In this document: piece by piece, positions 56,024 to 64,000 of the stretch
Layout of the letters: each line of letters starts with the position of its first letter
Position numbering within the stretch: position 1 is the stretch's first letter
NCBI GenBank assembly: GCA_022826155.1
Contig: JAJDVL010000034.1
Coordinates: forward strand, 24,730 to 88,729
Direction of reading: 5' to 3'
DNA length: 64,000 bases
Source: Prochlorococcaceae cyanobacterium jk18x22bins.40
GTDB lineage: Bacteria > Cyanobacteriota > Cyanobacteriia > PCC-6307 > Cyanobiaceae
The notes under the pieces: model-generated
The model's database searches: none
What the model was told of the DNA's origin: nothing
The model's input: only the letters and a program-made list of their open reading frames with translations
Made by a program: the position numbers and the translations under genes

Positions 56024-56197
56024 GAAGTCAACGGCCAGTCACAGCTTACTTCCAGGCTGGGCCATCTGCATGGGGCCTGGCACTGCAACCCCATGGCCGT
56101 GTTGCCTGCAAGACCAGGCCGTAGCCTAGGATTCATCCCTGCCGGTCCACGCAACTCCTCCGGTTTGTCCGGACCATCACCATGATTCAGCCTGATC

Positions 56198-57463
56198 GTG
56201 AGCCGGACAAGATCCATAGCCCTGCTTTGTGCGTTTCTCACCCTGCTCAACGACCGCATTGGGGAGAGCATGGTCTTCCCGCTGCTGACGTTTCTGGTGG
56301 CGCCGCTGGTGGACACCCAGCACGTGGGGCTGGTGGTGGGCCTCCTGGGGGGCAGCTATGCCGCGTTCCAGTTTCTGGCCACGCCGGTGATCGGCTCCCT
56401 GAGTGACCATTTCGGGCGACGGCCTGTGCTGATGGTCTGCATCGTCGGCACGGCCGTCAGCGTAGGCTTGTTCGGACTTGGCGCCGCATTGGGCACCACC
56501 TTGATGGCGGGTTCCAGTGCGTCCCTTGGTCTGGCGCTGATGTTTGTTGGTCGCAGCCTGCACGGGGTAGCTGGTGGAACCGCCGCTACCGCCCAGGCCG
56601 TGATCGTTGACGTGACTCCACCGGCAAAGCGTGCTCAAGCCTTGGGCTTGGTGGGCGTCGCCATTGGTCTGGGCTTCATTATCGGGCCTGGGGTGGGGAG
56701 CTGGCTGATGGACGTGCATCTGTCGCTGCCCATTGCAATGGCCGTTGCCGTTGCCTTGCTGAACCTGTTGCTGACCCTGTGGTTTTTTTCTGAAACCCTT
56801 CCCGTGTCGGCCCGTCAGCCTTCCTTCCATCTGAGCGCCTTCAACCCCTTCTGGAACATGATTCAAACCTTGGGCAACCCCCGCGTGGGTCGCTTGAGCG
56901 TGGGATTTGGCTTGTTTTTTATCGTTCTCTATAGTTGCGTGACGATTCTCGTGCCGTTCGTCACGCTGGAGTTGTCATGGCAGGCGACGGACGTGGGGCA
57001 GGCCTTCGCCCTGCTGGGGGTGGTGGCCATTGCTGTTCAGGGCGTCCTGCTGGGACCGCTGAGCAGATGGTTGGGGGAGCAACGTCTGGTCTCCATAGGG
57101 ATCGGCCTGATGCTGCTGGGGTGCCTGCTGGTGAGCCTGGCTCGACCAACAGCCCTGGATGCCATGGCCAAGCCGTTGGTGGATAGCGCCGTGGTCATGT
57201 GGGCCATGGGGATCGGCCTGCTGGTGCCTTCCCTCAGGGCCGTCATCTCACGGCGACTGGATGCCGGCAGCCAGGGAAAAGCCATGGGCAGTGTGCAGGC
57301 CTTGCAAAGCCTCGGCGCATCCGTTGGTCCCGTGACTGCAGGGATTCTGTTCACCTATCTCACGCCCCGCGCCCCGTTCCTGATTGCCCTGCTTACCCTT
57401 ATGTTGGTGGGCGGGCTCACCATCGGTCCCCTGGTGCGGCAGCGGCAGCAAGTGGTCCCCTAA
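56198..57463 (+). CDS. Major facilitator superfamily exporter (TetA-like)
   Basis: 421 residues from a GTG. Twelve membrane helices expected. Between helices 2 and 3 the MFS signature GSLSDHFGRRPVLM is present, and in helix 5 GVAIGLGFIIGPGVGSWL is the antiporter motif C of drug/H+ exporters. The frame has no lesion. Transported compound unknown. It overlaps the secretin gene stop by 4 bases, tail to tail. Confidence 0.9.
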   Translation: MSRTRSIALLCAFLTLLNDRIGESMVFPLLTFLVAPLVDTQHVGLVVGLLGGSYAAFQFLATPVIGSLSDHFGRRPVLMVCIVGTAVSVGLFGLGAALGTTLMAGSSASLGLALMFVGRSLHGVAGGTAATAQAVIVDVTPPAKRAQALGLVGVAIGLGFIIGPGVGSWLMDVHLSLPIAMAVAVALLNLLLTLWFFSETLPVSARQPSFHLSAFNPFWNMIQTLGNPRVGRLSVGFGLFFIVLYSCVTILVPFVTLELSWQATDVGQAFALLGVVAIAVQGVLLGPLSRWLGEQRLVSIGIGLMLLGCLLVSLARPTALDAMAKPLVDSAVVMWAMGIGLLVPSLRAVISRRLDAGSQGKAMGSVQALQSLGASVGPVTAGILFTYLTPRAPFLIALLTLMLVGGLTIGPLVRQRQQVVP

Positions 57464-59028
57464 GGCCGGAGCGCCAGCGGCTGGTCCTCCTGCACCAGGG
57501 ACGGGGTCACCAGGATGATGAGTTCCGTCTTTTCACGGGTCCGGCTGGACCCACGGAACAGCTTCCCCAGCAGGGGTAGGTCCCCCAACAGGGGCAACTT
57601 GGTCACCTGCTCCCGGTCCGAGTCCTGAATCACGCCGCTGAGAACCAGCGTTTGCCCGTCCCTCAAACGTACGCTGCCGGAGGACAGGGCCCGCTCGGTG
57701 ATATTGAAAATGGGCACGCCGTTCTGGATGCCGGCGGGTGCGGGGACAGACACCTTGGGACGCACCTTGAGGGAGATAAAATCGTTGTCGTCAATTTTGC
57801 TCACGTCAACCGTCAGACTTAGTCCCGCCTGCTCCCGCTCCTGGCTGGTTTGGGTGATCCCCGAAGGGCTGGTGGTGGTGGTGTTCCCGGTAATCACGCT
57901 GGTGGTGGTGTTAATGCTGGCGGATTCCCCTTCCTGAACCAACAGCGTGGGCTCAGCCAAAAGATTCACTTCAGAAGAGACAATCGCAGCCTCAAGTTGG
58001 GAATAGAAAGAATAATTTGGATCGGCAAGTCCTGATGGACTGGAGCCACCACTCGCCTTGTTGTCGGAAGATCCCGTCCCCAGCATTTCTGCGGACTTGA
58101 CAACAGCAAAATTGAATAGTGACTCCCCCGGTTGACTAAGAATGAACGCATCACCGATCCGTGCGGAGAAGCTGTGATCCAAAACCTTGCTGCGATTGAG
58201 ATCCACGTTCATGATGCGCACCTTCACAGCAACCTGACGCTTGCGACGGTCCATCTGCCGCAAATAACCCTGGGCAACATCCACCAGGTCGGACGGCCCC
58301 ACAACGGTGATGGTGTTGAGCCGTTCATCGGTGGTTCCCCGCAGTCCCCGCAGCGGCCCCTGCCGGCCTCCAAACTCGGACACCGCCGCGGTGACCGTGG
58401 TGCTGGCCACCTGGCTCCCGTGGCCGGCATCATCTCCCGTGGAGGCGTCTCCTGGGGGGAGGGCTTCTGTGGCGGTGGTGGTCACCGAGTGGGTCACGCT
58501 CATGGTGGCGCCCAGGTTGGCCAAAAATCCCGCCGCCCCTGCGGCATCCACCTGATTGAGGCGGATCACCCTGGACACCTTGGACCTGATGTTGCGGCCC
58601 AACAGACCGGGGCCGACCATCAAGGTGCGACCCTCCAGGTAGCCTTCCAGGCCGGAGCTGATCAATACGAAATGAACGGCTTCCTCCAGGGACTCATCCC
58701 GGAAGTCCACGGTGACCCGTGGTTCCATGGCGGGTTCCTTGTGGTGCTCCAGGAAGGTGAAGTTATAGCCGGTGCCCTGCAGAAGGCCCATGAGCACGTC
58801 CTGGGCCCGGGCCTCCCTGGCGGTCATGGTGACGGCCTGGGTGCTCCGTAGGGGGATAAACGCCGGGCCGGGCAAGGGGACCGTGTCCACAACCATGGCC
58901 CCCACAGGCGGGGGGGCCACTTCGCCACCGGCGTTTGCCTCCTCAGCAGTGGCGGCGGCAACAGTCCACGCCAGGGCCATGGTGCAGAGGAATCGCACAC
59001 CCATGGGGATGGTCGCCGGAATACTCAC
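57460..59028 (-). CDS. Secretin-like outer membrane protein (PilQ/GspD family)
   Basis: 522 residues from a GTG, or 514 from the Met of MGVRFLCTMALAWTVAAA, which is the signal peptide. N-terminal N0/STN-like region (REARAQDVLMGLLQGTGYNFTF), N1-like parts, then the secretin ring domain, VNLLAEPTLLVQEGESASI, and its classic ending PLLGDLPLLGKLFRGSSRTREKTELIILVTP. Secretins make the outer-membrane pore for type IV pili or type II secretion. No pil or gsp gene is adjacent in this window. Confidence 0.92.
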   Translation of the reverse strand: MSIPATIPMGVRFLCTMALAWTVAAATAEEANAGGEVAPPPVGAMVVDTVPLPGPAFIPLRSTQAVTMTAREARAQDVLMGLLQGTGYNFTFLEHHKEPAMEPRVTVDFRDESLEEAVHFVLISSGLEGYLEGRTLMVGPGLLGRNIRSKVSRVIRLNQVDAAGAAGFLANLGATMSVTHSVTTTATEALPPGDASTGDDAGHGSQVASTTVTAAVSEFGGRQGPLRGLRGTTDERLNTITVVGPSDLVDVAQGYLRQMDRRKRQVAVKVRIMNVDLNRSKVLDHSFSARIGDAFILSQPGESLFNFAVVKSAEMLGTGSSDNKASGGSSPSGLADPNYSFYSQLEAAIVSSEVNLLAEPTLLVQEGESASINTTTSVITGNTTTTSPSGITQTSQEREQAGLSLTVDVSKIDDNDFISLKVRPKVSVPAPAGIQNGVPIFNITERALSSGSVRLRDGQTLVLSGVIQDSDREQVTKLPLLGDLPLLGKLFRGSSRTREKTELIILVTPSLVQEDQPLALRP

Positions 59029-59089
59029 GGGGCATCGTCGTCTGAACCAAGGCTATGACCGGGGATCAGCGGCGTCGGCGTTGGGGTGG

Positions 59090-59320
59090 TCAACCTCCTG
59101 TTCTGACCGTGAACCCTGCGCCAAAATCAAGATGTGGGGAAGACTCACCCCTGTCCAGGGACTCCACAACAGAGGCAGGAGGGTGATCCGGTGCGGGCCG
59201 GCGTTCAAAATACCAGGAGCTGGGGCGCACTTGATACGCCAAGACAAAGGTGAGGATCAGACACAAGGCAAGAGAAAGGAGCACCAGGTGATCAGGGAGC
59301 GGCTCAGGCGTACCAGTCAT
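59090..59320 (-). CDS. Small single-helix membrane protein
   Basis: 76 residues from the Met of MTGTPEPLPDH; a longer start at 59362 would overlap the upstream gene. One membrane helix (LVLLSLALCLILTFVLAYQV), then a Pro/Arg-rich tail (FERRPAPDHPPASVVESL). Unrecognised. Position between a signal-peptide protein and the secretin on the same strand may hint at an envelope role, which is a guess. Confidence 0.5.
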   Translation of the reverse strand: MTGTPEPLPDHLVLLSLALCLILTFVLAYQVRPSSWYFERRPAPDHPPASVVESLDRGESSPHLDFGAGFTVRTGG

Positions 59321-59337
59321 GGAATCAAGGGAATGGA

Positions 59338-59664
59338 TTAAATCCTCCACAGTCGTTTGCATTGAAGTGTTGACCAGCCATAATCAAGTTTCAGCTTGTC
59401 GTCGCGCAGCTCCAGGGTGATCCGGGTCCCGGTATACCGTTCCGCAGCAGTCACCGAGCGATCCCGAAACAACGTATTGCTGGGCTCGGAAAGGTTCTCG
59501 ATCGAGGCTTGATGCTCATTGCGGCGCAGTTGCAACACCACTTGATTACTACAAAGATAATTCTCCTTCTCTCCGTAGTTTTCCCACCAGGGTGCAGCGC
59601 GCAGGGGCTGCCAGGACGACCCGGCGAGAAGCGCAACCAGGGCAAGCTGCAGAGACTTGGGCAT
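59338..59664 (-). CDS. Small secreted protein with a cysteine pair
   Basis: 108 residues. Signal peptide MPKSLQLALVALLAGSSWQPLRA with a likely cleavage after Ala. Mature part starts APWWENYG and has two cysteines (LCSNQVV and LQCKRLW) that could form a disulfide. Beta-rich, no known family. Confidence 0.65.
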   Translation of the reverse strand: MPKSLQLALVALLAGSSWQPLRAAPWWENYGEKENYLCSNQVVLQLRRNEHQASIENLSEPSNTLFRDRSVTAAERYTGTRITLELRDDKLKLDYGWSTLQCKRLWRI

Positions 59665-59829
59665 CAGGGGTGGGGTGCCTTGAGGTTCAGTCTACCGTGA
59701 AACCTCTCTCCCTAAAAGGGACAACTCCATGGTGATTCTGTTGGACACGGTGAAGACAGTGCTGGTGTGGCTTGCCACCACCACCGCCAACCGCTAGACC
59801 TGGCCCACACACGGCATACGGCAATCACC

Positions 59830-60462
59830 ATGGACGATGCTGAACCCTTGGTCTCCCAGGCGGAGTTGGCACGGCGTTGGGGTGTGACCCCCAGAACCGT
59901 GAGCCGCCGCCTGGTGTTCCTGGGGATTACGCCGCTGCGACGGGGGCGGTGTCGGTGTCTGACCATGGAGCAGGCCGCCCTGGCGGAGCGCTTCCATCGA
60001 CACCTGAACCAGGGCAAGGACAGCAGCAGTTTCAGCCGCCGCTACGACGCGCTGGAGGCACAGGTCGTCCCGGCGCAACAGCCCACGCCGCCGATGTCCG
60101 GCCACGACCTTGAACTTGCCCCCCAGCAACTGGCCGCCATGGCCACCGCCTTCCTGGCCCATCTGGCCCCCGCGCCACAGGCGGATCCGCTGCAGCGGGC
60201 CCGGGGACTGGCGGAGGCCGCGGATGCCCGCCTGGTGCTCACCACCAAGGAGTTGACCGCGGTGCTGGGCCATGGCATCACCAGTTGGCGGGACAGCAGG
60301 GACGACTATGGATTCCACTTCACAAGACACAAGCAGCAGGGCAAGGTGCTGTGGACCGTGGAGCGTTCCCTCTGGTCCCGATCCTCCAGAGACCGGACTC
60401 CCGACAACGACGACCCGGTCCCGGCTTCAGGACCGTTTCTGGGACGAATGGGACGCTACTAA
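59830..60462 (+). CDS. HTH-domain protein, putative DNA-binding
   Basis: 210 residues from MDDAEPLVSQAELARRWGVTPRTVSRRLVFLGITP, a helix-turn-helix of excisionase/MerR type. The remainder is Gln/Ala-rich and ends WTVERSLWSRSSRD. No partner domain is recognised. The start at 59830 was preferred over an upstream in-frame codon at 59767 because the HTH begins right after it. Confidence 0.65.
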   Translation: MDDAEPLVSQAELARRWGVTPRTVSRRLVFLGITPLRRGRCRCLTMEQAALAERFHRHLNQGKDSSSFSRRYDALEAQVVPAQQPTPPMSGHDLELAPQQLAAMATAFLAHLAPAPQADPLQRARGLAEAADARLVLTTKELTAVLGHGITSWRDSRDDYGFHFTRHKQQGKVLWTVERSLWSRSSRDRTPDNDDPVPASGPFLGRMGRY

Positions 60463-60484
60463 TCCATAGGATGGGAATTCAGGT

Positions 60485-61801
60485 GTGCATCTGATGAACC
60501 TTGGCGTCGGACTTCTTGGACTCGGGACCGTGGGAACAGGGGTGGCCGAGATCCTGCTGAACCCGGAGGGACGCCAACCCCTCGTTAGACAGCTCCAGTT
60601 GCGGAAAATCGGGGTGCGCAACCTGAAGAAGCCCCGCGCCGTTTCCCTCCCAACCGGCTGCCTCACCGATCAACTGGAGGCCGTAGTGGAAGATCCCACC
60701 GTTGACGTGGTGGTGGAGATGCTGGGGGGGCTGGAGCCGGCCCGCCGCCTCATCCTGCGGGCCATCGGCATGGGCAAGCCGGTGGTCACCGCCAACAAGG
60801 CGGTCATCGCCCACCATGGGGTGGAGATCAACGCAGCAGCAGCCCAGGCCGGCGTCTACGTTCTGATGGAGGCCGCTGTGGGGGGCGGCATTCCCATCAT
60901 CGAGCCCCTCAAGCAGTCTTTGGGGGCCAATCGGATTCAGCGGATCATCGGGATTATCAACGGCACCACCAACTACATCCTCACCCGCATGGCCAGCGAG
61001 GGTGCCGCCTTTGCCCACGTCTTGGCGGACGCCCAGGCCCTGGGCTATGCGGAAGCGGACCCCACGGCAGACGTGGACGGTCATGACGCTGCGGACAAGA
61101 TCACCATCATGGCAGGGCTGGCCTATGGGGGGCTGGTGCAGCGGCAGCAGGTGCCCACGGAGGGCATTCGCCACCTGCAGGCCACGGATCTGGCCTATGC
61201 CGACCAACTGGGCTACACCCTCAAGCTGCTGGCCACCGCAGCCCGCCTTGAGCAGGCCACGGACGGCACTCAACTGCTGGATGTCCATGTTCACCCCACG
61301 TTGGTGCCCAAGGACCACCCCATCGCGGGGGTCAAGGGGGTCAACAACGCCGTGCTGGTGGAAGGGGAACCCGTGGGACAGGTGATGTTCTACGGGCCTG
61401 GGGCAGGCTCCGGACCCACAGCCAGCGCCGTGGTGGCGGACATGCTCAACGTCGCCGCTATCCGGGAGGTGGCCCATGGCAGCCATGCGGGGCTTGACCC
61501 GCTTTTGGCGGCCGTAAGCTGGCAGCAGTGCCGCCTCGCGGACGCCCGGTTGACCCACCACAGCAACTACGTGCGCCTCAAGGTGCAGGACCACCCGGGC
61601 GTCATTGGTCAAATCGGCGCCTGTTTCGGGGTGGAGGGGGTGAGCATCCGCAGCATCATTCAAGTCCACAGCAGCCCGGAGGGAGCCGAGGTGGTGGTGG
61701 TGACCCAGAAGGGGCAGGAGGCCCGTTTCCGTCGCTCCCTGGCGGCCCTGGACCAACTGGACACCGTAATCTCCATTGCCTGTTCCCTGCGCACCCTCTA
61801 A
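60485..61801 (+). CDS. hom: Homoserine dehydrogenase
   Basis: 438 residues from a GTG, or 435 from the ATG at 60494. Threonine/methionine pathway: reduces aspartate semialdehyde to homoserine. NAD(P) motif VGLLGLGTVGTGVAEIL, catalytic lysine context KPVVTANKAVIA, EAAVGGGIPIIEPLKQSLGANRI, and a C-terminal ACT domain (VRLKVQDHPGVIGQIGACFG) for feedback by threonine. Full length. Confidence 0.95.
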   Translation: MHLMNLGVGLLGLGTVGTGVAEILLNPEGRQPLVRQLQLRKIGVRNLKKPRAVSLPTGCLTDQLEAVVEDPTVDVVVEMLGGLEPARRLILRAIGMGKPVVTANKAVIAHHGVEINAAAAQAGVYVLMEAAVGGGIPIIEPLKQSLGANRIQRIIGIINGTTNYILTRMASEGAAFAHVLADAQALGYAEADPTADVDGHDAADKITIMAGLAYGGLVQRQQVPTEGIRHLQATDLAYADQLGYTLKLLATAARLEQATDGTQLLDVHVHPTLVPKDHPIAGVKGVNNAVLVEGEPVGQVMFYGPGAGSGPTASAVVADMLNVAAIREVAHGSHAGLDPLLAAVSWQQCRLADARLTHHSNYVRLKVQDHPGVIGQIGACFGVEGVSIRSIIQVHSSPEGAEVVVVTQKGQEARFRRSLAALDQLDTVISIACSLRTL

Positions 61802-61835
61802 GCTGAAGATAGCTATCACACTGTTCCTGCAAGTC

Positions 61836-62063
61836 ATGGTCATCAACCAGGGCGACTGTGTGCGACTGCGACTTGATGAGCGGACCTATCAAGTCATCGC
61901 CATTGACAACCTGCACAACCGCTGCTGGCTACGGCCATGGCCCCTGCAAGAGAAGACCACGCCCGTCTTCGAGGAAGACCTGGGCAACGTGATGGTGGGC
62001 CTCACCTGCCCAATTCCCGAGCGGAATCAACACCAGACAAGAATCGTGGATGCCCATGGCTAA
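61836..62063 (+). CDS. Small conserved cyanobacterial-type protein
   Basis: 75 residues from MVINQGDCVRLRLDERTYQVIAIDNLHNRCWLRPWPL. Compact beta-rich fold with short strands, the kind of SH3-like domain found in many picocyanobacterial genomes. No catalytic motif. Start at the ATG 61836. Overlaps the next gene by 14 bases. Confidence 0.6.
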   Translation: MVINQGDCVRLRLDERTYQVIAIDNLHNRCWLRPWPLQEKTTPVFEEDLGNVMVGLTCPIPERNQHQTRIVDAHG

Positions 62064-63660
62064 GCACGGACGGACCGGGCTGTCCCTTCTGGTTGGCCTC
62101 CTGGGGCTCAGCGCAGTTGCCTGTGCCCCGTCCCGCTCCCCGGACCACCTGGTGGTGGGCACCAAGGGAGCCATCAGTTCCCTGGATCCCGCCAAGGCGT
62201 ATCAGACTCGCGCCTTGCAACTGATTCGGGCGCTGGGGGATCCCCTCTATGCCCTGAGCGAGACGGGGGAGTTGATTCCCCGCCTTGCTGCGGCGCCACC
62301 CCAGGTGAGTGCCGATGGCCTGCGGGTGGCAGTCACCCTGCGGGACGGGGTGCGCTTCCACGACGGGAGCCCCCTGGATGCGGAGGCCATGGCCTTCAGC
62401 CTGCAACGGTTCCGGGATGGGGGCGGGAACCTCAGTTATCTGCTGGACGACGTGGCGTCCATCACGGTGGTGGGTCCTCTGGAACTGGAGTTGGAGCTGC
62501 AGAAACCCTATGCCCCCTTCCGCAACCTGCTGAGCTTTGCCGGTCTCACGCCGGTTCCCGCCAGTGCCTATGCACCATGTCCTGACGGTGTTGCCGAGAA
62601 CGAAGCCACAGACGGGCTCTGCTTGCCGGCGGACGGTTTTGTGGGCACAGGACCCTATCGTCTGGCGTCCCGCCGCGCCGATGGGACCCAGCACCGTCTG
62701 GAGCGTTTTGATGGCTACTGGGGAGACCCGGCCCGCAGTGCCCGTCTCGACCTGGTGAGTCTGGAAAACTCCACCGCCCTGTTCGGAGCGCTGAAGACTG
62801 GGGAGGTGGACGTGCTGCTCTCCTCAAGTCTTGAGGCGGAGCACCAGTTGGAACTGGAAAAAGGCGCCGCGGCAGGTCGCTTTGCCACCGCCTCCAGCCC
62901 GCCGCAAACCATTGAAGTGCTGGCCCTGGCCACGGACCGCCCCCCTCTGGATCAGGTGGTGGTGCGCCGGGCGTTGGCCCATGCCCTGCCCCGGACTCTG
63001 CTGAGTGAGCGGGCCAGCCAGGGATTGAACACCCCCCTGCGCAGTTTGATCCCGGATCTGTTCGCCGCAGCGCAGCCCACATGGCCGGACCTGGACCTTG
63101 ACGAGGCCCGGCAACTGCTGACCACGGCCGGCTACTGCCAGGGCAACCCTTTGACGGTGGACTTCACCTACCGCTCAAACGTGCCCACCGATGGGCTCCT
63201 GGCCCTCACATGGCAGGAGTTTCTGGCGGAACACTTGGGGGATTGCCTCGTCCTGCAGGTGGATGGCCTGGAGTCCACCACCGTCTATGACCAGTTGGAC
63301 ACAGGGGCCTTCAGCATGGTGATGTACGACTGGGCTCCCGATTTTCTGGACCCGGAGAATTACCTGCGGCCCATGATTGGCTGTGACGAGCATGAGGGCA
63401 GCGTCTGCAGGAAAGGGTATGCGGTCTACGGGGGGGTGTTCTGGTTTGACGACGAGGCGGCCCAGCTTCTGGAGGACCAGCAGAACCAGCCGCCGGACCA
63501 GCGCCAGGCCACCCTGGTGGCCCTGCAGGAGCGCATTGCCGCTGGCGTGCCCTATATCCCCGTCTGGCAAGGTCGTAACCGGGCCTGGTCCCAGTCCTCC
63601 GTGACGGGCCTGGGCTATGACGGGTCCGGCTGGCTGCGCCTCGATGCCCTGGGTCGCTAA
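62050..63660 (+). CDS. ABC transporter substrate-binding lipoprotein, peptide/nickel (SBP_bac_5) type
   Basis: 536 residues from the ATG at 62050, or 534 from 62056. Lipoprotein signal with lipobox LSAVAC (Cys about 25). Family landmarks: HLVVGTKGAISSLDPAKAYQT, VAVTLRDGVRFHDGSPLDAEAMAFSLQRF and FVGTGPYRLAS. Ligand could be di- or oligopeptides, nickel or a related compound. The permease gene follows after 8 bases. Confidence 0.93.
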   Translation: MPMAKHGRTGLSLLVGLLGLSAVACAPSRSPDHLVVGTKGAISSLDPAKAYQTRALQLIRALGDPLYALSETGELIPRLAAAPPQVSADGLRVAVTLRDGVRFHDGSPLDAEAMAFSLQRFRDGGGNLSYLLDDVASITVVGPLELELELQKPYAPFRNLLSFAGLTPVPASAYAPCPDGVAENEATDGLCLPADGFVGTGPYRLASRRADGTQHRLERFDGYWGDPARSARLDLVSLENSTALFGALKTGEVDVLLSSSLEAEHQLELEKGAAAGRFATASSPPQTIEVLALATDRPPLDQVVVRRALAHALPRTLLSERASQGLNTPLRSLIPDLFAAAQPTWPDLDLDEARQLLTTAGYCQGNPLTVDFTYRSNVPTDGLLALTWQEFLAEHLGDCLVLQVDGLESTTVYDQLDTGAFSMVMYDWAPDFLDPENYLRPMIGCDEHEGSVCRKGYAVYGGVFWFDDEAAQLLEDQQNQPPDQRQATLVALQERIAAGVPYIPVWQGRNRAWSQSSVTGLGYDGSGWLRLDALGR

Positions 63661-63668
63661 ACACTTCC

Positions 63669-64000
63669 ATGGCGCTGCGCCGGGATCTTCTCCGCTATGT
63701 GGCAACACGGCTGGCCTTGGCGCCCGTCATGCTCTGGATCATTTCCAGCCTGGTGTTTCTGCTGCTGCGGGTTGCCCCCGGGGATCCCGTTGATGCGCTG
63801 CTGGGTCTTCGCGCCACCCCCGCCGCCCGGGAAGCTCTGCGGGCCCAACTGGGGCTGAACCAGCCGTTGGCTGTGCAGTACCTCACCTATCTGCAAGACC
63901 TCCTCCATGGCCATCTGGGCTATTCCCTGGCCAGCCAGGAGGCGGTGGGTCAGATCATTCAAGCCAGTCTGCCGGCCACCATCGAATTGGGGTGCATGGG
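63669..64000 (+). CDS. ABC transporter permease DppB/OppB-type, 5' part, runs off the right end
   Basis: First 110 residues of an inner-membrane permease that pairs with the binding protein just upstream. The opening RYVATRLALAPVMLWIISSLVFLLLRVAPGDPVDALLG, with LRAQLGLNQPLAVQYLTYLQDLLHGHLGYSL, is a clear DppB N-terminus: first membrane helix, then the periplasmic domain. The 3' end, the second permease and ATPase genes lie outside the window. Confidence 0.94.
   Translation, partial: MALRRDLLRYVATRLALAPVMLWIISSLVFLLLRVAPGDPVDALLGLRATPAAREALRAQLGLNQPLAVQYLTYLQDLLHGHLGYSLASQEAVGQIIQASLPATIELGCM

Overview
The window is a piece of a cyanobacterial chromosome. It carries the phycobilisome core-membrane linker ApcE, the photosystem II protein PsbO, a cyanobacterial-order ATP synthase operon (atp1-a-c-b'-b-delta-alpha-gamma), the bicarbonate transporter BicA, and many small proteins that look restricted to cyanobacteria. 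High G+C, tight gene packing with 3-15 base gaps or overlaps, and the protein flavour point to a marine Synechococcus/Cyanobium-type picocyanobacterium. The sponge-symbiont Synechococcus group is possible, but I cannot settle species from the sequence alone.

Layout. 1-1.7 kb: 5' part of apcE (minus), divergent from a SAM methyltransferase. 3.3-9.1 kb: the atp operon. The beta and epsilon genes are absent, as expected, because cyanobacteria keep them elsewhere. 9.1-11.9 kb: a tightly coupled run of a 2Fe-2S ferredoxin, two cyanobacterial proteins of unknown function, a glutamine amidotransferase and a small membrane protein. 12-15 kb: a membrane protein, small conserved genes, tRNA-Ala(CGC) and coaBC. 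15-22 kb: psbO, sat, ftsH, a KDPG-aldolase-like gene, a flavin amine oxidase and a rhomboid protease. 22-30.5 kb: two ABC exporters, a thioredoxin-like protein, a sugar aminotransferase and moeA. 30.5-38.9 kb: a prohibitin, a DCC thiol oxidoreductase, bicA next to cynS, hisZ, a 2[4Fe-4S] ferredoxin and htpG.

38.9-50.5 kb: an accessory island between the housekeeping genes htpG and acs. Much of it is clearly lower in G+C. It holds an AT-rich membrane/coiled-coil protein, a Panacea-domain (DUF4065) antitoxin-like gene overlapping a small membrane protein, a 110-bp MITE with 18-bp inverted ends and a 4-bp target duplication, a remnant of a PHP-domain (TrlF-like) gene, and a single-chain restriction-modification enzyme. 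Its most striking part is a two-gene unit: an MBL-fold hydrolase overlapping a giant protein that joins E2-like, E1-like, JAB/JAMM and patatin phospholipase domains in one chain. All key catalytic motifs are visible. The separate parts are known from type II CBASS and other bacterial ubiquitin-like systems, but here they form one polypeptide with no CD-NTase and no visible ubiquitin-like gene nearby. This is the best candidate for an undescribed system in the window.

50.5-64 kb returns to core genes: acs, a SAP-domain protein, solanesyl diphosphate synthase, murI, a nitrilase-family amidase without a standard start codon, an MFS exporter, a secretin, small secreted proteins, homoserine dehydrogenase, and an oligopeptide-type ABC transporter that runs off the right end.
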